Translations under genes and position numbers: made by a program | Shown here: in pieces, positions 6,338 through 12,022 of the stretch | Layout of the letters: each line of letters begins with the position of its first letter | Position numbering within the stretch: the first letter of the stretch is position 1 | The notes under the pieces: model-generated | Told to the model about the DNA's origin: nothing | The model's database searches: none | What the model saw: the letters and a program-made list of their open reading frames with translations, nothing else | NCBI GenBank assembly: GCA_016292805.1 | Contig: JAEDFM010000052.1 | Coordinates: forward strand, 1-12,022 | DNA length: 12,022 bases | Direction: 5' to 3' | Source: Treponema sp. | Lineage (GTDB): Bacteria > Spirochaetota > Spirochaetia > Treponematales > Treponemataceae

Positions 6338-6681
6338 TGAAAAAGTTTTGTATAACTTTATTGTTAGTTTCTTTAATGGCTGTTGCTTTTACCAGCTGTT
6401 CAAGTACAAGATCTGTTACTTCAACAAAAAGCAATGATGGATATATTCAGATTGTTGGTGACAAAACAGTTTACTCAGAAACTGTAATTATCACTGTTGA
6501 TAACAAGGCTTCCTATGAAATTGATGTAAACGATATTACTAATCTTACAATCAAAAACCCAGCAACTTATGCAATTGCACCTGGTGCACATATGATTGAA
6601 ATTGAATACAACGGTGTTGTAGTTCTGAATAAAAAAATATTTATCTCCAGTCAGGAAATAAATGTAGTGGAGTTACCATGA
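6337..6681 (+). CDS. Small lipoprotein of unknown function
   Basis: A 114-residue protein whose signal peptide ends FTSC (C21 lipidated), a relaxed lipobox as seen in spirochaetes. I do not recognise a family. After a Ser/Thr-rich tether the mature part looks like a single beta-sandwich. Alternating hydrophobic strands end in APGAHMIEIEYNGVVVLNKKIFISSQEINVVELP, whose G-x-H plus final strand pattern recalls PEGA-like surface domains; that resemblance is by eye only. The start overlaps the CsgG-like stop by one base and has GGAGG at 6325-6329. The stop overlaps the DUF4810 start (ATGA, 6678-6681), so it is translated with its neighbours and probably belongs to the same envelope complex. Confidence 0.8.
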   Translation: MKKFCITLLLVSLMAVAFTSCSSTRSVTSTKSNDGYIQIVGDKTVYSETVIITVDNKASYEIDVNDITNLTIKNPATYAIAPGAHMIEIEYNGVVVLNKKIFISSQEINVVELP

Positions 6682-7025
6682 AGAAATTAGTTTTAGTTTT
6701 AACAACAGCATTATTATTCTGTTTTGTATCTTGCGGAACAACAAAATTATACAATTGGTCAAATTACGATGACACATCATATAAGTATCTTAAAGAACCA
6801 AATGAAAAAACATTAACAGAATTACTCAAAACTTATGATTACATTATGAAAAATCAGTCAAATACTTTACGCCAGACAGTTCCTCCTGGAGTATGTGCTG
6901 ATTATGGATACTTCTTAATTCAGTCTGGTAAAAAAAGCGAAGGCTTGGATTTATTAGCAAAAGAAGTAGAACTCTATCCTGAATCAAAAACATTCATTGA
7001 TTCTATTAAGGAGATGGTAAAATAA
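6678..7025 (+). CDS. DUF4810 lipoprotein
   Basis: A 115-residue lipoprotein with lipobox FVSC (C19) directly followed by GTTKLYNWSNYDDTSYKYLKEP, the characteristic opening of the DUF4810 family. The rest is helical: LTELLKTYDYIMKN, VPPGVCADYGYFLIQSGKKSEGLDLLAKEVELYPES. This reads like one to two TPR-like helix pairs and could act as a periplasmic adaptor. DUF4810 genes usually sit between a CsgG-type gene and a DUF799 gene, as here apart from the extra small lipoprotein. Function is unknown beyond this association. GGAG at 6669-6672 supports the start, and the stop overlaps the next ATG by one base. Confidence 0.85.
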   Translation: MKKLVLVLTTALLFCFVSCGTTKLYNWSNYDDTSYKYLKEPNEKTLTELLKTYDYIMKNQSNTLRQTVPPGVCADYGYFLIQSGKKSEGLDLLAKEVELYPESKTFIDSIKEMVK

Positions 7026-7729
7026 TGAAAAATAGAAAAAGTTTATTTATCACTGCTGTCTTATTAGCAACTATGCTCTTGGCTTCTTGTGCTTCATTAA
7101 CAAAAGCTGATGTTTATCCTAAAATTTATGAAGAAAAACCATTATCAGTATTAGTTATGCCTCCTATTAACCAAAGTACAAACATAGATGCTAAAGATTA
7201 CTTCTATTCAACTCTTGCAAAACCAATCTGTAACGAAGGTTACTATGTATTCCCACCATTCCTTTCTATGTACACATTACAAAGAGAAAGTGCTTACGAT
7301 TCAGAATTATTCATTAATAGAGATGTTTCTAAATTCGGTAAAAAATATGGTGCAGATGTTCTTATGTTTACTATCATCAAATCATGGAATAAATCTGGAT
7401 TAAAAGCAGATATTGAAGTTGAAATTGAATATATCTTCAAATCAACAAAAACAAATGAAATCGTATTTGATAAAAATGCTATCATCATTGTTAATACAGC
7501 AGTTGATACAGGTCTTGGTGGAGGTTTAGGATTATTGGCAAATATTCTTGCTACAAGCATCAACACTGCTGTTACAGACTATGTAAAAGTTGCAAGAACA
7601 TGTAACTATTACGCACTTGAAACAGAAACTTCAATGCCTGTAGGTCCATATCATCCTGATTATGCTTCTGATAATATTAAAGATACTCAATCAAACAGCA
7701 TAAGAATTAATGTAGATTCTATTAATTAA
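7025..7729 (+). CDS. DUF799 / GNA1162-like lipoprotein
   Basis: A 234-residue lipoprotein with a canonical lipobox LASC (C22). The mature N-terminal half has the DUF799 signature: LSVLVMPPINQSTNIDAKDYFYSTLAKPICNEGYYVFPP, then the KKYGADVLMFTIIKSW strand. The meningococcal member GNA1162 (NMB1162) is a surface-associated lipoprotein with a reported crystal structure and a suggested role in outer-membrane transport. A Gly/Leu-rich segment (TGLGGGLGLLANILATSINTA, about 160-180) could insert in or lie on the membrane. The upstream ribosome site AAGGAG (7008-7013) is 11 bases from the ATG, longer than usual, but the TAATG overlap with the preceding stop allows coupled translation. Together with the CsgG-like and DUF4810 genes this completes the known three-lipoprotein set. 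Confidence 0.87.
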   Translation: MKNRKSLFITAVLLATMLLASCASLTKADVYPKIYEEKPLSVLVMPPINQSTNIDAKDYFYSTLAKPICNEGYYVFPPFLSMYTLQRESAYDSELFINRDVSKFGKKYGADVLMFTIIKSWNKSGLKADIEVEIEYIFKSTKTNEIVFDKNAIIIVNTAVDTGLGGGLGLLANILATSINTAVTDYVKVARTCNYYALETETSMPVGPYHPDYASDNIKDTQSNSIRINVDSIN

Positions 7730-7730
7730 T

Positions 7731-7734
7731 GGAG
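7731..7734 (+). promoter_or_regulatory. Ribosome site fixing the outer-membrane protein start at 7741
   Basis: GGAG (7731-7734) lies six bases before ATG 7741. The earlier in-frame ATG at 7729 overlaps this site, has no ribosome site of its own and would place four residues (MELF) before a perfect signal peptide. Start 7741 is therefore preferred. Confidence 0.75.
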
Positions 7735-7740
7735 TTATTT

Positions 7741-8397
7741 ATGAAGAAAATTTTCTCAATTTTTACTATTTTAATTGCATTATCAACATTTGCTTTTGCT
7801 AATAATATTAATACTGAAATTGATTTAAGTTATCAGTATGCGGGAAGAAGTTTAAATTTCTATAATCCTTCAGGAACTATTTCAGAAAATTCTCCTGTTG
7901 GTGTAAACCTAAATGCAGCAGTGTATTTTGTTTCACCAAACCAATATGTTGATATTGGTTTTACAGGTAACATAGGAATAGATTCGTTTGGAAGAATTTA
8001 TAGTACTTCCTATATACCAGCCATTGGGAAGGTTTTTTCTGCAGGTTTCGCACCAGCATTCAGATTTAATCTTGGTTCATTCACAAGCTTTTATGTTGCT
8101 CCAGGTTTTACATTTGACAAAATGACAGCAGAAGTAAATCCAGATAATTTATATTCTTCAATTATTTCTTTTGAAGTAGATGCAGGTTATCGTGGTTGGT
8201 TTATTACAAATCCTAAATACAACTTTGGTGTTTGTGCAGGTCTTAAACTTGGTGTACCATTCGCTGGAACTGTTAATGCTGCTGAAGACTCAATGAAAAT
8301 TACTGGCCAGCTTACAAAGAAAGTTTATCTTGGAATTTGTATGAATTTTGGCACAAAAAGTGATGCTAAACGTTCTACTTTCAAAAGGGTAAACTAA
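7741..8397 (+). CDS. Probable beta-barrel outer-membrane protein
   Basis: A 218-residue exported protein. The first 20 residues are a classical Sec signal peptide (MKKIFS start, hydrophobic core, AFA cleavage site before NN). The mature part alternates aromatic and hydrophobic with polar residues and is rich in Gly, Tyr and Phe: TEIDLSYQYAGRSLNFY, GVNLNAAVYFVS, QYVDIGFTGNIGIDSFG, FSAGFAPAFRFNLGSFTSFYVAPGFTF, NFGVCAGLKLGVPF, KKVYLGICMNFG. This pattern suits an 8-stranded barrel such as the OmpW/OmpX-like porin families, but no exact family is claimed. The barrel does not end in the usual terminal Phe; a 15-residue polar tail follows MNFG. It is the last gene of the lipoprotein operon, 11 bases after the DUF799 stop. 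Its stop touches the helicase stop with no intergenic base. Confidence 0.75.
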   Translation: MKKIFSIFTILIALSTFAFANNINTEIDLSYQYAGRSLNFYNPSGTISENSPVGVNLNAAVYFVSPNQYVDIGFTGNIGIDSFGRIYSTSYIPAIGKVFSAGFAPAFRFNLGSFTSFYVAPGFTFDKMTAEVNPDNLYSSIISFEVDAGYRGWFITNPKYNFGVCAGLKLGVPFAGTVNAAEDSMKITGQLTKKVYLGICMNFGTKSDAKRSTFKRVN

Positions 8398-10551
8398 CTA
8401 TTCTTCAACCTTCTTCAAGGGAGCTTTAAAACTCATCTTCCTTGGAGTTGGTATATTATCGAATTTGACGGTGTAAACATGTTTTGCTTCGTCAATTTCG
8501 ATAATCTTTCCTTTTCCCAAAACTCCATGGGAAACACAGTCATCAATTTTTAAGCCAGCCAAGGCAGTTAATTTACTAAGCAGACTTTCTGAATCATCAA
8601 TATATCTTTTAGTATTTCGCAGTAAATTTTCCGGTAATTCAACCACATAATCCAGATTCTTTTTTTCCGTATCAAAAATAAATCGTGATGGAAAACGATA
8701 TCCAAAGCCCTGTGTAGAACCTTCAGCTTCTGTTAAATATAACTTATCCATTGCACGAGTCCATGCAACAAACGCCAGCCGACGTTCTTCTTCCATGCCA
8801 GCCTGAGAATCAACTTTTTTGCTTGGGAACATATTTTCATTTAAGCCTGCAATAAATACAGTTGGAAACTCCAGACCTTTGGCAGTATGAATTGTCATAA
8901 ATCTGATAGCCTTGGAAGTTGTTCCTAAATCAGCGTTTGTATAAAGAGCTGCATGCTTCAAATAATTTTCCAGACTGCATTCTTCTCCGCAGCTGGTCTC
9001 GTATTCATAAATACTCTGCTTAAGCTCAGCCAGATTATCCAGCCGCTCCTGACTTCCCTCTGTGCGTAAAGCAAACTCGTATCCAGACTCATTCATTAAA
9101 TGACTGAACACTTCCGAAATCTGCATTTTGGAATAAGAAGCAGAAAACCGTTCAACCAAATCTATAAATTGCTTAGCTTTTGTGTTTGCAAATAAAGGAA
9201 GATCTACCGCAAGCTTCAATGCTTCATACAAGGTTCCACCATTTTCCGCAACATAATCTTTTAAATACTTAATACGTGTTTCCCCAACATTTCGTTTAGG
9301 AGTATTTACTACCCGCAAAAAATCCAGATCATCTTTGTAAGCAATCATTCGCAGATACGAAAGTGAATCCTTAATTTCCATGCGGTCAAAAAATGGAAGC
9401 CCTGAAAACAAAGTATAAGGCACACCCTTTTTCTGAAACACTTCTTCCAGATTACGGCTGATATAATGAGCGCGATACAAAACAACAATATCGCCGGCTC
9501 CAGTTCCATTTTCTAAAAGTTCCTTACATTTATCAGCAATATAATCAGCCTCATCCACAGCAGACTTTGCATGGTAATATACAGGCTTAACAGAACCAGA
9601 GCGAGTAGGAATCAAATCCTTTTCTATACGGGTTTTATTTTTAGCAATCAAAGCATTGGCAGCATGCAAAATCTCAGGTGTAGAACGATAATTCCTCATC
9701 ATCATAATTGTCTGCACATCTGGAAAGTTTTTATCAAAATCTAAAAGATATTTTACATTTGCACCACGCCAGGTATAAATAGTCTGGTCAGGATCTCCAA
9801 CAATAAAAAGGTTTTTATGATAATCGCAGAGAACCTTCATAAGTTCGTACTGAATAAAATCAATATCCTGGAATTCATCAATCATTATGTATTCCAGGCG
9901 TTCCTGCCACTTAAGGCGAATTTCAGCATCGTTTTCAAAAATGTATAGAACAAATTTCAAAAGATCATTGTAGTCCAGACCAAAGCATTTTTTTTCCTGA
10001 TACAAATATCCATAAAAAATAATGTCATCCGCTCTGGTGGCATTCATATATTTAAGATGAATTTCATCCAGCGACATACGAATCATATCTTCGTAATACT
10101 CTGGCTCTTTAAAAAGTTTTCGGTTTTCAATCATGTCTCTTGCGTTAGAGAAAGTCATCTGGCGTAAAGTAAGACCACGCTCCTCGTAAATAATCTGAAG
10201 CATAGCATCAATATCAGAATTGTCTAAAACAAGAAAGCTTTTAGGATAAGAAACTGCATTGGAATCTTCCTGAAGAACACTTACACAAAATCCGTGGAAA
10301 GTAGAAATGTAACCAGTATCGTTATCGCCAGTAAGCTTACGGATACGACTGCGCATTTCGTTAGCAGATTTATTTGTAAAGGTAACGCAGAGAATATTAG
10401 ATGGAAGAACACCAATCTCGTTTACAAGATAAGCAAAGCGATAAGAAAGCGCACGGGTTTTTCCAGAACCGGCCCCAGCTACAACCCTTACAAAACCTTC
10501 AGTTGTAGTTACAGCCTGTCTCTGTTCTTCATTTAATTCATCCAAAAGCAT
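8398..10551 (-). CDS. ATP-dependent DNA helicase, UvrD/PcrA type
   Basis: A 717-residue SF1A 3'-5' helicase acting in nucleotide excision and mismatch repair, replication-conflict resolution and transcription-coupled repair. Motifs in order: Q-motif region LNEEQRQAV (6-14), motif I AGAGSGKT (25-32), Ia VTFTNKSANEMRSRI (56-70), TFHGFCVSVL (94-103), motif II DEFQD (225-229), motif III GDPDQTIYTWRGA (252-264), motif IV RNYRS (286-290), motif V TIHTAKGLEFPTVFIAGLNE (563-582) and motif VI VAWTRA (595-600). The last 50 residues (DDCVSHGVLGKGKIIEID...YTVKFDN) form the small Tudor-like domain by which PcrA/UvrD contacts RNA polymerase, so this is a full-length housekeeping helicase rather than Rep. 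The upstream region has no Shine-Dalgarno; a TATACT box ends seven bases before the ATG. The 3' end abuts the outer-membrane protein gene. PcrA and UvrD names are interchangeable at this resolution. Confidence 0.93.
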   Translation of the reverse strand: MLLDELNEEQRQAVTTTEGFVRVVAGAGSGKTRALSYRFAYLVNEIGVLPSNILCVTFTNKSANEMRSRIRKLTGDNDTGYISTFHGFCVSVLQEDSNAVSYPKSFLVLDNSDIDAMLQIIYEERGLTLRQMTFSNARDMIENRKLFKEPEYYEDMIRMSLDEIHLKYMNATRADDIIFYGYLYQEKKCFGLDYNDLLKFVLYIFENDAEIRLKWQERLEYIMIDEFQDIDFIQYELMKVLCDYHKNLFIVGDPDQTIYTWRGANVKYLLDFDKNFPDVQTIMMMRNYRSTPEILHAANALIAKNKTRIEKDLIPTRSGSVKPVYYHAKSAVDEADYIADKCKELLENGTGAGDIVVLYRAHYISRNLEEVFQKKGVPYTLFSGLPFFDRMEIKDSLSYLRMIAYKDDLDFLRVVNTPKRNVGETRIKYLKDYVAENGGTLYEALKLAVDLPLFANTKAKQFIDLVERFSASYSKMQISEVFSHLMNESGYEFALRTEGSQERLDNLAELKQSIYEYETSCGEECSLENYLKHAALYTNADLGTTSKAIRFMTIHTAKGLEFPTVFIAGLNENMFPSKKVDSQAGMEEERRLAFVAWTRAMDKLYLTEAEGSTQGFGYRFPSRFIFDTEKKNLDYVVELPENLLRNTKRYIDDSESLLSKLTALAGLKIDDCVSHGVLGKGKIIEIDEAKHVYTVKFDNIPTPRKMSFKAPLKKVEE

Positions 10552-10558
10552 ATATATA

Positions 10559-10587
10559 AGTATAGTTAAATTTTTAAAGATATTGAA
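10559..10587 (-). promoter_or_regulatory. Candidate promoter of the helicase gene (near-leaderless)
   Basis: TATACT (10564-10559, minus strand, five of six) ends seven bases before the helicase ATG. A weak -35 TTCAAT (10587-10582, three of six) is 17 bp upstream. The 19 bases before the ATG contain no G, so no Shine-Dalgarno can exist and the mRNA 5' end should fall at or next to the start codon. Confidence 0.4.
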
Positions 10588-10605
10588 GAATTCTATGAAA
10601 AATAA

Positions 10606-10614
10606 TGATATACT
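10606..10614 (+). promoter_or_regulatory. Extended -10 promoter of the transporter gene
   Basis: TG-A-TATACT (10606-10614) is an extended -10 element. A TTGAAG at 10583-10588 is too far upstream (20 bp) for a regular -35, but extended -10 promoters can do without one. Initiation would fall at about 10621, on the ATG of a six-codon frame. Confidence 0.45.
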
Positions 10615-10620
10615 ACCGCC

Positions 10621-10641
10621 ATGAACGACATGGACGAATAA
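10621..10641 (+). CDS. Possible six-codon leader peptide (MNDMDE)
   Basis: ATG at 10621 lies six bases after the extended -10 box and opens a frame of six codons that ends with TAA at 10639-10641. One base separates this stop from the transporter ATG at 10643. The transporter start has no convincing ribosome site of its own, so termination-reinitiation on the leader frame would explain its translation. The peptide has no recognisable features, and a frame this short can occur by chance. Confidence 0.3.
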   Translation: MNDMDE

Positions 10642-10642
10642 T

Positions 10643-11599
10643 ATGTGGATGCTCTTAGTTCTTATTTATGGCCTGTTAAAAGGTGCCCGCGAAATTGCAA
10701 AGAAAAAAGCCATGGAACGCAACTCCGTAATGGAGGTTCTGGTTATTTACACTTTAATCTCTTTTCTCCTGGTAGTTCCTTCCGCACCAAAAGCAGGCGG
10801 CCTGGAACCCCACTTTTTTATCTGGATTGCCATTAAATCCATTTTCATTTTTGTAGCCTGGATTTTCAGCTTCCACTCACTCAAAAAAATTCCAATCAGC
10901 CTTTACGGCGTTCTGGATTTGTCCCGAGTCCTTTTTGCCACCAGCTTAGGCATTTTTGTGTTAGGAGAAACTTTAAACATCAATCAGATTTTCGGACTCA
11001 TTTTTGTAAGCGCCGGCCTTTTACTTTTAAAATTCAAACCCCGCTTCTTAATCAAGCTTTTTAAATATAATGATGAAGGCGCTTCTAAATCAGATAAATC
11101 TGATTTAGAAGGTACGGCGAGTTCCACCACCATCCCTGCACCAGCTCCTGTGGACACCACTCCACCTGCTTCACGCCACAGTACAACTTTCTATGTAATT
11201 CTTGCACTTACCTCCTGCATGCTGAACGCCGGCTCCGGCTTCCTGGACAAAATCCTTATGCAGGATATGACCAGCTCCCAACTGCAGTTCTGGTATATGC
11301 TATTTTTAATCTGCTACTATTTGCTTTATATTTTAATTACCCGAGAAAAAATTCACTTTACCGTTTTTAAGAATCCTTGGGTTTGGGCCATGGCAATCAT
11401 GTTTGTAATTGCAGATAAATCGCTGTTCATTGCAAATGGTATGGAAGGCAGCCGCATTACAGTTATGACATTAATCAAGCAAAGTGGATGTATTGTTACA
11501 ATTCTCGCCGGCCGTTTTATCTTTAAAGAAAAAAATACCGGCTACAGATTCTTCTGCGCCGGCATTGTTATTTTAGGAATTGTGCTTGGAGTAATGTAA
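10643..11599 (+). CDS. EamA/DMT-superfamily membrane transporter
   Basis: A 318-residue inner-membrane protein built of two EamA halves. About ten hydrophobic helices are visible, five in residues 1-142 and five in 181-318. Each half ends with the typical pattern: GIFVLGETLNINQIFGLIFVSAGLLLL in the first, AGRFIFKEKNTGYRFFCAGIVILGIVLG in the second. Such proteins are drug/metabolite or amino-acid exporters; the substrate is not predictable. The halves are joined by a hydrophilic Ser/Thr/Pro-rich linker of about 38 residues (143-180), much longer than the short loop usual in the family. Part of its coding DNA is a perfect 13-bp inverted repeat. The start is chosen because the first helix begins at once and no in-frame start lies upstream before a stop. 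The gene is divergent from the helicase and convergent with the PII gene. Confidence 0.85.
   Translation: MWMLLVLIYGLLKGAREIAKKKAMERNSVMEVLVIYTLISFLLVVPSAPKAGGLEPHFFIWIAIKSIFIFVAWIFSFHSLKKIPISLYGVLDLSRVLFATSLGIFVLGETLNINQIFGLIFVSAGLLLLKFKPRFLIKLFKYNDEGASKSDKSDLEGTASSTTIPAPAPVDTTPPASRHSTTFYVILALTSCMLNAGSGFLDKILMQDMTSSQLQFWYMLFLICYYLLYILITREKIHFTVFKNPWVWAMAIMFVIADKSLFIANGMEGSRITVMTLIKQSGCIVTILAGRFIFKEKNTGYRFFCAGIVILGIVLGVM
11082..11111 (+). repeat. Perfect 13-bp inverted repeat inside the transporter linker
   Basis: CTTCTAAATCAGA (11082-11094) and its exact reverse complement TCTGATTTAGAAG (11099-11111) flank a TAAA loop. The element is in frame and encodes part of the polar linker (ASKSDKSDLEG). 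No T-run follows, so it is not an intrinsic terminator. RNA from this point would form a strong stem-loop. Confidence 0.85.
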
Positions 11600-11633
11600 T
11601 TACAAAAGCTTAATCAATTCATCACAGTAGGAA

Positions 11634-11654
11634 CCAGGGGGACAGTTCTCCTGG
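11634..11654 (+). repeat. Intergenic hairpin (REP-like or degenerate terminator)
   Basis: CCAGGGGG (11634-11641) pairs with TCTCCTGG (11647-11654) around an ACAGT loop, with two G-U pairs in the + strand RNA. It is the only GC-rich element in the 67-nt gap between the convergent transporter and PII genes. No T-run follows on either strand, so it is not a standard intrinsic terminator. A dispersed palindromic repeat is an alternative. Confidence 0.45.
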
Positions 11655-11666
11655 ACTTATCGTAGA

Positions 11667-12022
11667 TTAATCTTGTAAAGCATCATATCCCTCTTCACCA
11701 GTTCTTACTTTGATTACGTTATCTACGTCGTAAACGAAGATTTTACCGTCACCAATGTTTCCTGTGTAAAGAACTTCTTTGGCAGCTGTAACTACTAAGT
11801 CTACAGGTACTTCACTTACTACAATATCAACCTTAATTTTTGGAAGAAGTGTCATGTTGATATCAGCACCACGATACTTACCTGTACTACCATGCTGTAC
11901 ACCACATCCAAGAACGTTTGTTACAGTCATACCAGTTATGTTGATATCGTTCATAGCAGCTTTCAAATCATCAAACTTGCTCTGGCGTGTAATGATTGTA
12001 ACCATATGGAACTTAGCATCTG
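11667..12022 (-). CDS. PII-family nitrogen regulatory protein lacking the uridylylation tyrosine (start uncertain)
   Basis: A PII signal protein, a trimer that senses ATP/ADP and 2-oxoglutarate and controls ammonium transport and nitrogen enzymes. From the ATG at 12005 it has 112 residues: ITGMTVTNVLGCGVQHG (23-39, ligand Gln at 37), the T-loop with KYRGADINMTLLPKIK (43-58), and the nucleotide-binding signature TGNIGDGKIFVYDV (81-94) plus IKVRTGEEG (98-106). Aligned with E. coli GlnB, the YRGAEY segment with uridylylated Tyr51 reads YRGADI here, so that tyrosine is Ile49. The frame stays open upstream of the ATG to the window edge (...DAKFH before Met), the ATG has no ribosome site, and the first strand would be two residues short. 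The true start is therefore probably outside the window. The partner gene (amtB, glnA or other) is not visible. Confidence 0.88.
   Translation of the reverse strand, partial: DAKFHMVTIITRQSKFDDLKAAMNDINITGMTVTNVLGCGVQHGSTGKYRGADINMTLLPKIKVDIVVSEVPVDLVVTAAKEVLYTGNIGDGKIFVYDVDNVIKVRTGEEGYDALQD

Noticed and set aside
7294..7566. Open frame of 90 codons on the minus strand inside the DUF799 gene
   Set aside because: It is antisense to a well-supported lipoprotein gene and has no ribosome site or recognisable domain.
7729..7740. Upstream ATG at 7729 as start of the outer-membrane protein
   Set aside because: It overlaps the ribosome site of the next ATG, adds MELF before a complete signal peptide and lacks its own ribosome site.
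10294..10536. Open frame of 80 codons on the + strand opposite the helicase N-terminus
   Set aside because: It is the complement of conserved helicase motifs I and Ia, so its openness is a by-product of that coding sequence.
11664..11673. 10-bp palindrome AGATTAATCT at the PII stop codon
   Set aside because: It is low complexity, partly coding, and has no T-run or partner site.
1..12022. Defence island, prophage, integrative element or CRISPR array
   Set aside because: No integrase, transposase, phage structural, restriction or Cas gene and no regular direct repeats are seen. Gene content is housekeeping, chemotaxis and envelope functions, and no tRNA gene or attachment site is seen.

Overview
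The window looks like an ordinary chromosomal segment of an AT-rich, diderm, motile anaerobe. A spirochaete of the Treponema group fits best. The reasons are a methyl-accepting chemotaxis protein, relaxed lipoprotein signals (FVSC, FTSC, LASC, LTSC), a signal-peptide-bearing outer-membrane protein, strong codon preference such as CAG for Gln, and a FadD-type ligase. The genus is an inference from protein character, not from a marker gene. I see no rRNA, tRNA, CRISPR array, IS element or phage gene.

Left part (1-3869, + strand): the last 32 codons of an unrecognised gene, then a six-TM chemotaxis receptor and a long-chain acyl-CoA ligase 24 nt behind it. A hairpin terminator at 3844-3866 can work on both strands. 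Minus-strand block (3869-5149): a DUF72/YecE-family protein followed by an Rrf2-family Fe-S regulator. The regulator has its own promoter, and palindromic AACCTA/TAGGTT half-sites surround that promoter.

Central part (5150-8397, + strand): a 252-nt divergent intergenic region carries a frame-broken signal-peptide mini-gene. It is followed by a tightly overlapping five-gene envelope operon: CsgG-like lipoprotein, small unknown lipoprotein, DUF4810 lipoprotein, DUF799/GNA1162-like lipoprotein, and a candidate beta-barrel outer-membrane protein. The three recognised families are known to travel together in Gram-negatives and are thought to form an outer-membrane or periplasmic assembly or transport device. 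No curli subunit gene is present here.

Right part (8398-12022): a UvrD/PcrA helicase (minus) whose stop abuts the stop of the outer-membrane protein gene with no base between; a divergent EamA-type transporter (+) with a perfect 13-bp inverted repeat inside its interdomain linker; and a convergent PII signalling protein (minus), open at the window edge, that lacks the uridylylation tyrosine.

Most worth a second look: the Rrf2 operator cluster, the envelope operon and its extra lipoprotein, the A-tract frameshift in the mini-gene, three starts that have a -10 box 6-8 nt upstream and no Shine-Dalgarno (candidate leaderless mRNAs), the palindrome in the transporter linker, and the non-uridylylatable PII.
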